From Dehalococcoidia bacterium (GTDB lineage: Bacteria > Chloroflexota > Dehalococcoidia > Dehalococcoidales > Fen-1064): DNA of 6,354 nt. The notes below the pieces were generated by a model. It saw nothing but the letters and a program-made list of their open reading frames with translations, searched no databases and was not told the DNA's origin. Made by a program: the position numbers and the translations under genes. The DNA is taken from assembly GCA_011192055.1 (NCBI GenBank), contig DUES01000048.1:1-6354 (forward strand). Reading direction: 5' to 3'. Positions 1 to 6,354 of this stretch are shown in pieces. Position 1 is the first letter of the stretch. Each line of letters starts with the position of its first letter.

Positions 1-1904
1 TCCGGGTCCTGTCCGGCAAAGGTTGCGATAGCGTGGAATTTCCGCAGGGCGGTATCATAATCAATAACCACGTATTTCGAGTCCAGTTTATCGATAAGCT
101 CATTGGCCTGGATTTCTTGCTGGGCAGTAAAACATTCGGCAACCCTGACAGACCAGTTCCCCCCGGGGCCGTGGTTGGGAAGCCTGTGTGCAATACGCGT
201 TATCCAGTGGCCGTAGTCCCACCAGGCCATAACACCGTAGGCGGATTCGGGATAAACATAACCTTTGCCCGGTGGCGGCGACTGATAAAGCTCGTAATAG
301 TAGTCCGGATTATCGAACGGGTCCGGGGTGCTTTCCCGGAGCCATGCAAGTGAGTTGCACCAGGCATCGGAAGGTATCAGCAATCCCGCATCCTCGATAA
401 CCTTCGTGGTTGGGCCATTCCAGTCGGGTGGCAGCCCGGTATTTGGAATGTAGACAACAAACAGCACCACCAGTACTCCCACCCCGTAGGTAAAACGCCC
501 GACCAGAGGGCTTGCAGTACCGGTCGCTTTGCCCGATGCTGACTTATGAGTAATGAATCTGCGGATATCAATCCAGTTCAGGAACTGCGAAGAGAAATAC
601 CCGGTGAGCAGGGCGACATTTATTGCGAAGTAGTAGGCGAAACGCCGCTCTCCCAGGGTTGCCGCCAGCATTATGGCACTCCAAAGCACCAGTATCGTCT
701 TATCTGCTTCCCCATGCCGTACCTGCCGGCAGATAAGTATGGCAAGTGCTACCAGGCCGATGAAGAACCCCGTCCTGAATATCTCCCAGGCAAGTGAGAA
801 GGAGAACCTGTCGCCAACGGAAAGGAGGGGATTCACTTCGGATACGGTCAGCCCTATCCCCGAGGGTGAGAAAATGCTGAATTTGCTCAGGACCGATGTT
901 ATGAATGCAGGATTAATGAACTGCACTGCAATAAATCCAACGACACCCAACACGATTAAGGTAACCGGATAGTAGAGCCGTTTGATACGATACCGGAAGA
1001 AGAGACGCGAAACAATGGTCAGCACCAGGGGTGTAACCAGGGCAATACTTATGGATATCAGTGGCAGCGAACCGGGGGATAGTGGCAACAGTATTAAGAG
1101 CGCCACCAGCAGTGTAACCATACCCACAATCAGGTGTTCGTCACCTGCAGTCCCCCTGAGATGGTCAATTATTGACTGGACTATGAAATATATGAAAATG
1201 ATAAAGATGAACAGCGGACCGCCAATCCAGGAAAGCAGGTAAACACCAAGAAAGATACCGGCAAGCAGGCTGTAGACCAGTGGTCTGCGCATAAGCGGCC
1301 AGTTTAACCTGCCTGGTGCAGTCAGCCTGAGACGTTTCTCCCTGGCCGACTTTACAGCCATGATAAAAAACAACATGGCTGCGGCACTGAACAGGACTTC
1401 CGCAATGTGATGGTCTGTGGCACCAAGGACCGACCGTCCCATGAACTCACCGGGAAGTATTGCTATCAAAGCCGCCGCAAGCAGCCCGGCTCTCCTGCTG
1501 AACAGCTCTTTTCCGATGAAGTAGACCGGTATCACAGTCAGGGCTCCCAGTATCGCGGGCAGGTATGCGGCAACCACTTCGATGGTGTGCAGTGTCGGTG
1601 AACCGAGACCGACTACCAGGGCACTGGCCGCAATTAAAAGGTCGAAAAAGGGCATGTACTGCCAGTAACTGCCATGGGGATAGTACAGGTAGGGGTCAAA
1701 GGTCGTATAGTTGGGGAAGTTCTGTACCAGGCTGTCCACCAGCCGCATGTGGTAGTAGGCATCCGCACCGACAAATTTCACCTGGTCGCCGCTGAAGACC
1801 ATGTCATGCGGCAGGTAAGCCCGCAGGAACAGTGAAAGCCCGAACAGCAGGGCAACCGCCATGGCCGTAATGAGTCCCGGAGAAAACCTAATCCTGCCCA
1901 TCAT
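1..1904 (-). CDS. aglB: STT3/AglB-type oligosaccharyltransferase, catalytic subunit (partial, C-terminus beyond the left edge)
   Basis: Transfers a lipid-linked oligosaccharide to Asn of N-X-S/T sequons on the outer face of the cytoplasmic membrane. The frame is open for 634 codons from ATG 1904 and runs off the window without a stop. A first hydrophobic segment lies at about residues 11-28, and many more alternate with loops up to about residue 485; a soluble C-terminal domain follows. Visible family motifs: the first acidic motif with D48 in GADAYYH; the second motif D164-H-H in GATDHH, the archaeal form; TVSE at 353-356 (TIXE/SVSE motif of external loop 5); catalytic WWDYG at 561-565; and D615-K622 in a segment resembling the archaeal DK motif. 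Family members are often about 750-950 residues, so roughly 100-300 residues are missing. AGGA lies 5 bases before the ATG; a second ATG follows directly and could be used instead. It sits 30 bases downstream of the PEP mutase fusion gene, probably in one operon. The assignment is firm; the symbol follows the archaeal homologue. Confidence 0.93.
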   Translation of the reverse strand, partial: MMGRIRFSPGLITAMAVALLFGLSLFLRAYLPHDMVFSGDQVKFVGADAYYHMRLVDSLVQNFPNYTTFDPYLYYPHGSYWQYMPFFDLLIAASALVVGLGSPTLHTIEVVAAYLPAILGALTVIPVYFIGKELFSRRAGLLAAALIAILPGEFMGRSVLGATDHHIAEVLFSAAAMLFFIMAVKSAREKRLRLTAPGRLNWPLMRRPLVYSLLAGIFLGVYLLSWIGGPLFIFIIFIYFIVQSIIDHLRGTAGDEHLIVGMVTLLVALLILLPLSPGSLPLISISIALVTPLVLTIVSRLFFRYRIKRLYYPVTLIVLGVVGFIAVQFINPAFITSVLSKFSIFSPSGIGLTVSEVNPLLSVGDRFSFSLAWEIFRTGFFIGLVALAILICRQVRHGEADKTILVLWSAIMLAATLGERRFAYYFAINVALLTGYFSSQFLNWIDIRRFITHKSASGKATGTASPLVGRFTYGVGVLVVLFVVYIPNTGLPPDWNGPTTKVIEDAGLLIPSDAWCNSLAWLRESTPDPFDNPDYYYELYQSPPPGKGYVYPESAYGVMAWWDYGHWITRIAHRLPNHGPGGNWSVRVAECFTAQQEIQANELIDKLDSKYVVIDYDTALRKFHAIATFAGQDP

Positions 1905-1934
1905 CCGTTTCCTGTGAACATCCAGGGTATCCGG

Positions 1935-3626
1935 TCATAAGCCCTTGGTTATCGAACAGGCGTACTTGTAGTTGCTGAACGTGTGAATTTCAGCCCACCC
2001 CCAGTTTGTCTGCAGTGCTTTCACAGGATATCCGAGCTGAATGAGGTAGTTCAGGAAATCAACCAGTCCGGCCTGGAAAATATTCTCAGCAGTGTAGAAC
2101 GAGCGGTCGCGGAATACGTCCGCTGCCTGGCGGTATTTCTCCTTGAATATTTCAGCCCCTTTTGCAGACAGCATAGTTATACCGATAAACTCCGCACTCC
2201 GGGCATGTTCCGGGACCTCGGAGCCAATCCTCTCCACCGTGTAGAGGTGGTCGTAATTGAGACTGCGGTCACCATTGGGCAGGGTCTCGCGGGTGATAAC
2301 CAGGTCCAGGTTTTTATTCCTGTTGTTTCGTGATATATCAAAAGAGTTGTCCACTACGATTACAAAATCGGACTCTATCGACTTCAGTTTCTCGATGAGC
2401 AGGTTCTCAAACAGTATGTCCGAATATACGATGAGGGTCCTGCCCTCAATCTCTTGTTCGGCGCACATTATCGAGGTCATAATGTGTTCGGAGTCGTATT
2501 TCGGGTTGTGGATATAATTAACCCCGTCAACCTTGAAGGAGTCATTCCTGTATCCGGTAACGACCGATACATCGCGGATCCGGCACTTCTGCAGGGTTTC
2601 GACGCTACGCTGAAGAAGGGGTTTACCATTGATATCCAGCATTGCCAGGGGAATGTCCCTGAGTAGAGGCTCCATCGAAGGCTGACAACCGGGTGCTCCG
2701 GCGGCCGGAATAATAACCCTGGTTGGCTCTTCATCCGTTCTCAGGTATATCTTTTCCTCTTCCCGCATCCTGGTCATGCCCTGGAGTTCAAATACTGTTG
2801 ACAGGGGCGTAATCCTGTCCTCTATGGTATCCAGTTTACCCTCACGCATAATCTCGGCGAAGACCTCGTCCATTGCCTTGATGGAAGCCCTCAGTCCCTG
2901 GTTGGCATAAATGACCATCCTGATACCCAGCCGGTCGGTTTCTTCGATACTGAGCATTGGGTACGTTGTCGGCACAATGACCAGGGGCGCCGAAAAGTCC
3001 CAGGCTTCGGTAAAGGTCACTATTTCTTCAGGCGTCTTTGCCTTGGAGTGAATCAGTATGGCATCAGCGCCCGCGTCAACATAAGCATGTGCCCGGCGTA
3101 ATGCCTCTTCCTGGCCCCACCCTGCAATCAGTGCCTCGGTCCGGGCGATGACCATGAAATCTTCACTCTGCTGTACATTCTTGGCGGCCAGGATTTTGCC
3201 AACAAACTCGGCTACCGGTGCCAGTTCCTGCCGGCCGGGAATATAGCTGTTGACCTTGGGGAACTTTTTATCTTCCATTGTCACAGCGGCAATACCCGCT
3301 GCTTCATACTTACGGACCATGTGCATTACGTTACTGGAATTCCCGTAGCCGGTATCGCAGTCAGCCACCACAGGTATGGACACGGCATCATTCATAACTG
3401 AGGATGCTTCAAGGTACTGTGTCATCGTCAGTATATTGGCATCCGGCACGGTATGTGAAGCCGAAATCTCCAGTCCGCTGGCCCAGACACCATCGAAACC
3501 GTTCGTTTCCACCAGCCTGGCACTGAGACCGTCGTGTGCCCCGACCAGCCTGATGACACCTTCCTGCTCAAAGAGGTCCCTGAGCAACCTGGCCTTACTT
3601 TTTTTACTTTGTCCTGTAAGGGTCAA
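1935..3626 (-). CDS. aepX: Phosphoenolpyruvate mutase fused to a nucleotidyltransferase-like domain (phosphonate biosynthesis)
   Basis: A 563-residue two-domain protein, probably cytosolic. Residues about 14-265 form a PEP mutase of the isocitrate lyase superfamily, which rearranges PEP to phosphonopyruvate, the first step of phosphonate synthesis. Seen are W48-S50-G51-L52, D62, the metal-site D89/D91, the hallmark EDK at 118-120 with N126-S127, R162 and H193. Asn at 126, in the EDK-x5-NS arrangement, favours the mutase over phosphonopyruvate hydrolase, lyase or methylisocitrate lyase. A linker of about 35 residues leads to an NTP-transferase fold (about 303-560), with IPAAG at 306-310, NGKPLL at 333-338, Y401-S402-D403 and WAEIH at 544-548. 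Such fusions are known in phosphonate pathways, where the second domain is thought to activate the phosphonate with a nucleotide. Here its signature is degenerate: no GxGxR, Leu where PK is expected, and His548 where a metal-binding Asp is usual. The start is TTG with AAGGGAA 6 bases upstream; no in-frame ATG or GTG precedes it before a stop. No decarboxylase or aminotransferase of the pathway lies in the window. Confidence 0.93.
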   Translation of the reverse strand: MTLTGQSKKSKARLLRDLFEQEGVIRLVGAHDGLSARLVETNGFDGVWASGLEISASHTVPDANILTMTQYLEASSVMNDAVSIPVVADCDTGYGNSSNVMHMVRKYEAAGIAAVTMEDKKFPKVNSYIPGRQELAPVAEFVGKILAAKNVQQSEDFMVIARTEALIAGWGQEEALRRAHAYVDAGADAILIHSKAKTPEEIVTFTEAWDFSAPLVIVPTTYPMLSIEETDRLGIRMVIYANQGLRASIKAMDEVFAEIMREGKLDTIEDRITPLSTVFELQGMTRMREEEKIYLRTDEEPTRVIIPAAGAPGCQPSMEPLLRDIPLAMLDINGKPLLQRSVETLQKCRIRDVSVVTGYRNDSFKVDGVNYIHNPKYDSEHIMTSIMCAEQEIEGRTLIVYSDILFENLLIEKLKSIESDFVIVVDNSFDISRNNRNKNLDLVITRETLPNGDRSLNYDHLYTVERIGSEVPEHARSAEFIGITMLSAKGAEIFKEKYRQAADVFRDRSFYTAENIFQAGLVDFLNYLIQLGYPVKALQTNWGWAEIHTFSNYKYACSITKGL

Positions 3627-3764
3627 AACCGGTTCCCTTTCCCATTCTCCCCGGATAATGAGCCTGCTGAATTCCCGCAGGCCGTATCCGGCCCCATAAC
3701 GTCTGGCTACCTTCTTAACTGTTGCCTATTCTGTCACAACATGGCAGACCATAAAGGATAACGG

Positions 3765-3804
3765 GGGTCAATGTGATGACCCAAGGGTTTCAATGTTTGG
3801 GTCA
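3765..3804. promoter_or_regulatory. Cluster of GGGTCA/TGACCC half-sites forming two overlapping inverted repeats; candidate operator
   Basis: GGGTCA at 3765-3770 and TGACCC at 3777-3782 form a perfect 6-bp inverted repeat with a 6-base spacer. The second half-site also pairs, as TGACCCAA at 3777-3784, with TTGGGTCA at 3797-3804, a perfect 8-bp inverted repeat with a 12-base spacer. The half-sites start 12 and 22 bases apart, close to one and two helical turns, as expected for dimers of a regulator on one DNA face. As RNA the two stems would be mutually exclusive. Its position between divergent genes suits an operator; no regulator is identified. Confidence 0.4.
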
Positions 3805-3837
3805 ACGGGCTCATTACGGCTCATACATTTACGTATT

Positions 3838-3847
3838 TGCAGCTGCA
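3838..3847. repeat. 10-bp perfect palindrome TGCAGCTGCA
   Basis: Self-complementary over all ten bases, in the divergent intergenic region 34 bases after the GGGTCA cluster. It could be a small binding site, but a palindrome of this length can occur by chance. Confidence 0.25.
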
Positions 3848-4057
3848 CCGTGATAGTTTATCGGCGTATAGACTCTTTTTATCAAAACCGCCACCATCCG
3901 CTGCAATGAACCTTTCGGTCTATCAGACAGGGCTTCCCGTTGTACAAGATTGGTTCTCTGGCGTCTTACACGGCTATTGCCGCAATGAGAGAATTGGAAC
4001 TGTGGATGATTATTAAGAAAGGGCTGCTGACCTGGTAAAAACAGTTTGTTGGACCGG

Positions 4058-5404
4058 ATGGAAATCGAAAAGACCTGCCAGACGAGTCGTGTCCTGACTG
4101 AAACAGCCGTGATAGTCGAACCATCATGGACTGAGCAGATCAGGATGGCCCCTGCGTGTGAAAAAAGCAACCGGGACATCATGACATCAGACCTGGAATC
4201 TGAAATTGCCCTGACCCGTGCGAAGAACGCCGAAGCAGCCCTGCTGGATGAAAAATACCGGGCAGAACAGTATCTGAACATTGTAAGTGAGATGCTGGTA
4301 ATAGTCGATGTCAATGAAAAGATAACCATGATTAACCGCAGGGGGCGGGAAATACTCGGGTATAAAGAAGGCGAACTCATCGGTCAGAACTGGTTCAATA
4401 CCGTGGTTCCCCGAAAAGGGAGGGAGAAGAAGAGGAAGGTGTTTCATACTATGCTGGTTGGCGAAGACACGGACTTTGGTAAAAGCGAGGACCTACTGAT
4501 TACCAAACACGGTGAACATAAAATGCTGGAACTAGGTAATACACTGGTAGAAGACCCGGCCGGACAGGTATCCGGCGTACTCATCTCCGGTGAGGATAAT
4601 ACCGAAATGCGGAAAGCCCGGGAGCTACTGCAGCATTCCCAGTTGCTGGCCTCGCTGGGTGAGATGACTGCCGGTATTGCCCACGAGGTAAACAATCCCC
4701 TGGGCAGTATTCTTCTCTATTCAGAACTGATGATGGCGACGAACTCTCCGCCGGAAATTAAACAGGACCTGAAGATAATACACGAGGAAGCAAAACGTGC
4801 CACCAAGGTAATGACCGACCTGCTGGCATACAGTCGGCGGGAGAAGTCATCAGTACGACGCCTGGACCTGCACAAAATCCTCGGTAAAATGCTGGATATG
4901 CGCCAGTATACGGAGAAAATAAAGAATATCACCGCCGCCACCTGTTTCCAGGACAGCCCCCTCTGTGTGAAAGGTGACTCATCCCATCTGCTGCAGCTTT
5001 TTATGAACCTGATGCTCAATGCCGAGGAATCCCTTGTAGAAGCAGGCGGCGGGACTATTGCAGTCTCAACCTGCGAGGAAGGAGACTGGGCCAAGGTATC
5101 GGTCTCCGATACCGGTGTTGGTATCCCATCGGAAAACCTGAATCACGTGTTCTATCCATTCTTCACAACCAAACGGATAAAGAACGGTACCGGCCTCGGG
5201 TTGAGTACCTGTTACAGCATAGTGACTGACCACAACGGACTTATACACGCGGAAAACAACAGCGAGGGGGGTGCCACCTTCACCGTTGAACTGCCTCTGG
5301 CAGCAGCCCGTAAAAGAACCCGGCAGCAGCAGACCAGAGGTGCAGCAATGGCAACCCCACCACCGGAGTACGCTGACCAGGGAGGCAACAATGGTGACAG
5401 GTAG
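4058..5404 (+). CDS. PAS-domain sensor histidine kinase, soluble
   Basis: ATP-dependent histidine autokinase of a two-component system; its partner is most likely the overlapping response regulator downstream. From ATG 4058 it is 448 residues. Order: an N-terminal stretch of about 40 residues without recognisable domain; a helical segment (about 43-70) likely to form a coiled coil; a PAS domain (about 72-182); HisKA with phospho-acceptor H209 in GIAHEVNNPL; then an HATPase_c domain with N-box N317/N321, G1 DTGVGIP at 351-357, F-box FYPFFTTK at 365-372 and G2 GTGLGLS at 377-383. There is no hydrophobic segment, so it should sense a cytosolic signal or ligand through PAS; no Cys or His pattern marking a haem or flavin site was recognised. 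The start is uncertain: in-frame TTG codons (4046, 4049) lie upstream, and ATG 4145 or 4181 are alternatives. 4181, just before the coiled coil, is attractive. The C-terminal 30 or so residues are a polar, Gln/Arg/Pro-rich tail. Confidence 0.92.
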   Translation: MEIEKTCQTSRVLTETAVIVEPSWTEQIRMAPACEKSNRDIMTSDLESEIALTRAKNAEAALLDEKYRAEQYLNIVSEMLVIVDVNEKITMINRRGREILGYKEGELIGQNWFNTVVPRKGREKKRKVFHTMLVGEDTDFGKSEDLLITKHGEHKMLELGNTLVEDPAGQVSGVLISGEDNTEMRKARELLQHSQLLASLGEMTAGIAHEVNNPLGSILLYSELMMATNSPPEIKQDLKIIHEEAKRATKVMTDLLAYSRREKSSVRRLDLHKILGKMLDMRQYTEKIKNITAATCFQDSPLCVKGDSSHLLQLFMNLMLNAEESLVEAGGGTIAVSTCEEGDWAKVSVSDTGVGIPSENLNHVFYPFFTTKRIKNGTGLGLSTCYSIVTDHNGLIHAENNSEGGATFTVELPLAAARKRTRQQQTRGAAMATPPPEYADQGGNNGDR

Positions 5405-5801
5405 TCCTGAAATACTGGTAGTTGATGATGAGCCCCAACTTTGTGTTGCTCTGCACCGTATCCTTGAGATGGAGGGATACCACGTAAGAACTGCTTCTGA
5501 CGGTGAGACGGCACTTGGTCTGATAAAAGAGAAGCAACCGGACGTGGTCCTGCTGGATGTGATAATGCCGGGGATGGACGGCCGGGAAGTCTGCCGCCAG
5601 GTCCGCGAATGCACTTCGGGAACACGCGTTATCTACTTTACGGCAAAACCAGGGGCATTTCACCCGCAGGCGATGAAAGAACTGCGCCACGAGGCTGATG
5701 CCTTCCTCGCCAAGCCGGCATCCAGCAAACAGATACTCACCCAGGTGAGCAGCGTGTTACAAGGCAGCCCTCAGTTGCCGCAGCGAATTCCAATACCTTA
5801 A
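5391..5801 (+). CDS. Single-domain response regulator (CheY-like receiver)
   Basis: A 136-residue receiver domain with no output domain. It accepts a phosphoryl group from a histidine kinase, presumably the one encoded just upstream. Visible receiver residues: acidic pair D12-D13 in VVDDEP, phospho-acceptor D56 in LLDVIMPGMDG, T84 in YFTA and K108 in LAKP. The last 15 or so residues are a short Pro/Gln-rich tail. The start at ATG 5391 is supported by AGGGAGG 5 bases upstream and by the receiver fold beginning within 8 residues. The frame stays open upstream to 5271, but that part overlaps the kinase and adds nothing domain-like. The 14-base overlap with the kinase stop suggests translational coupling. 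With no DNA-binding or enzymatic domain, it must act by protein contact or pass phosphate on through a relay; the target is not in the window. Confidence 0.94.
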   Translation: MVTGSPEILVVDDEPQLCVALHRILEMEGYHVRTASDGETALGLIKEKQPDVVLLDVIMPGMDGREVCRQVRECTSGTRVIYFTAKPGAFHPQAMKELRHEADAFLAKPASSKQILTQVSSVLQGSPQLPQRIPIP

Positions 5802-5852
5802 TAGAAGACCGATCACCTTATCTTAATGCAGTACCGCACTCCTGAAAGTACC

Positions 5853-5882
5853 CGTAAGCCGGTTGGCGTCGACTGGTTTACG
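5853..5882 (+). terminator. Hairpin downstream of the response regulator, possible transcript end
   Basis: Bases 5853-5863 pair with 5872-5882 as an 11-bp stem including two G-U pairs, with an 8-base loop, about 50 bases after the stop codon. No T-run follows directly, so it is not a classic intrinsic terminator. It may protect the 3' end or work with the next hairpin. Confidence 0.35.
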
Positions 5883-5886
5883 TGCG

Positions 5887-5916
5887 TCTGAAACCTGTAC
5901 CTGATTTGCTTTCAGA
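5887..5916 (+). terminator. Second weak hairpin followed by a T-rich stretch
   Basis: TCTGAAA at 5887-5893 pairs with TTTCAGA at 5910-5916 around a 16-base loop, and a pyrimidine-rich stretch containing TTTTATTCT follows at about 5921-5934. The stem is short and AT-rich, so a terminator role is only a possibility, more likely together with the stronger hairpin just before it. Confidence 0.25.
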
Positions 5917-6268
5917 TATACCCTCTTTTATTCTACCGTCCGCCACCGTTCGATAAACAGATTATCATTACAGCTCCCTTTCACATCAATGCTGATTTAC
6001 ATTTGCCGTATCTCCTGGCGTCATCTCCAAAATAGTCCGTTTGAAGGATAGACAGCGCTCAAACGAAGTATTAGACTCCAACGGCAATATGAAATCCGGA
6101 TAATATCCATATGGGTGGCAGGGCGGCTAAGAGGTCTGGAAAGGACACCAGATATCCCTGTTTATGCATTGGATTCTCAATATTTTCGCCATCCAGCTAT
6201 TAATCCCAATGTAAAAAAACTGAGACTGCAAAACCCTATTCAAACGGTAGCGCTTGCTTTTCTGAACC

Positions 6269-6274
6269 AGGAGG
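6269..6274 (+). promoter_or_regulatory. Strong Shine-Dalgarno site AGGAGG
   Basis: A full AGGAGG match 6 bases before GTG 6281. It fixes the start of the partial gene at the right edge and argues against a competing frame that overlaps it from 6115. Confidence 0.6.
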
Positions 6275-6280
6275 TTGACC

Positions 6281-6354
6281 GTGCCATCGGATGCAAGAAT
6301 CACAAATAAAGTACTGGACGCGCACCAGGGCTATTTGAATGGTATTCGCGACGA
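6281..6354 (+). CDS. Start of an unidentified gene (partial, runs off the right edge)
   Basis: A GTG codon at 6281 opens a frame that stays open for the 24 complete codons left in the window, beginning MPSDARITNKVLD and continuing with a polar sequence. AGGAGG at 6269-6274, 6 bases upstream, is the strongest Shine-Dalgarno match in the window and is the main support for a real start. An in-frame stop at 6263-6265 rules out an upstream extension beyond the site itself. The fragment is too short to name a family. It has the same direction as the two-component genes, but the 479-base gap suggests its own promoter. Confidence 0.55.
   Translation, partial: MPSDARITNKVLDAHQGYLNGIRD

Larger units (their letters stand above)
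3627..4057. other. Divergent intergenic region between the phosphonate/glycosylation pair and the two-component pair
   Basis: About 430 bases between two divergent start codons, so promoters for both directions should lie here. I see no convincing -35/-10 pair on either strand. It contains the clustered GGGTCA half-sites (3765-3804), a 10-bp perfect palindrome at 3838-3847, and a small direct repeat of GGCTCAT at 3808 and 3818. A frame on the plus strand is open from 3780 to 4016 but has no good start or recognisable domain. On the minus strand, the frame of the PEP mutase gene stays open about 80 bases past its TTG start and reads like plausible protein, without an ATG, GTG or TTG. Confidence 0.7.
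5802..6280. other. Non-coding stretch after the response regulator
   Basis: 479 bases with lower GC than the flanking genes and no credible reading frame. The first part holds two hairpins (5853-5882 and 5887-5916). Further on there is a 7-bp inverted repeat, CGTTTGA at 6038-6044 with TCAAACG at 6059-6065, and a short GGATAATATCC palindrome near 6098. The last part presumably carries the promoter of the gene starting at 6281, but no clear promoter was seen. Confidence 0.6.

Noticed and set aside
33..1795. Several plus-strand frames of 64-106 codons across the left third
   Set aside because: All are antisense to the oligosaccharyltransferase, whose frame is continuous over 634 codons with every family motif; their translations show no domain.
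3906..4016. Small plus-strand frame of 36 codons in the divergent region
   Set aside because: No Shine-Dalgarno site and no recognisable similarity; length is within chance expectation. It is also not in frame with the kinase, so not an obvious lost N-terminus.
3829..4380. Minus-strand frame of 183 codons overlapping the kinase start
   Set aside because: Mostly antisense to the kinase PAS region; Ser-rich, low-complexity translation typical of a shadow frame, no domain.
5271..5390. In-frame extension upstream of the response regulator
   Set aside because: Lies within the kinase C-terminal coding region, and the good Shine-Dalgarno site and the receiver fold both point to ATG 5391.
5066..5690. 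Three overlapping minus-strand frames opposite the kinase end and the response regulator
   Set aside because: Antisense to two genes with intact kinase and receiver motifs; no domain in the translations.
6115..6309. Plus-strand frame of 64 codons from GTG 6115
   Set aside because: No Shine-Dalgarno site, AT-rich third positions unlike the real genes, no recognisable motif, and it overlaps the much better supported start at 6281.
1..6354. CRISPR array, tRNA or rRNA gene, transposase or insertion-sequence ends
   Set aside because: No regularly spaced repeats, no cloverleaf or rRNA sequence recognised, no transposase-like reading frame and no paired terminal repeats seen.

Overview
The window holds two divergent gene pairs plus the first codons of a fifth gene. 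The gene set and codon use (GC-rich third positions, TTG and GTG starts used beside ATG, clear Shine-Dalgarno sites) suggest a bacterium with an archaeal-like glycosylation gene. A Dehalococcoidia-type Chloroflexota is my best guess from the look of the oligosaccharyltransferase. This is a judgement from memory of the family, not a search result; a euryarchaeon is the main alternative.

Left half, minus strand: a phosphoenolpyruvate mutase fused to a C-terminal nucleotidyltransferase-like domain (1935-3626) is followed after about 30 bases by an STT3/AglB-type oligosaccharyltransferase (1904 to the left edge, C-terminus outside the window). They look like one transcription unit. PEP mutase makes the C-P bond of phosphonates. 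AglB transfers a lipid-linked glycan to Asn of secreted proteins. Together they suggest, but do not prove, a phosphonate-decorated glycan made for protein N-glycosylation. The fused nucleotidyltransferase domain departs from the usual catalytic signature at several positions.

Middle, 3627-4057: a divergent intergenic region with three GGGTCA/TGACCC half-sites within 40 bases, forming two overlapping inverted repeats, plus a separate 10-bp palindrome. It is the natural place for control of one or both gene pairs.

Right half, plus strand: a soluble PAS-domain sensor histidine kinase (about 4058-5404) overlaps by 14 bases a single-domain CheY-like response regulator (5391-5801). The pair forms a compact two-component system without a DNA-binding output domain. 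A 479-base non-coding stretch follows, starting with two hairpins that may end the operon. At the right edge a new gene starts at a GTG (6281) behind a strong AGGAGG site; too little is present to identify it.
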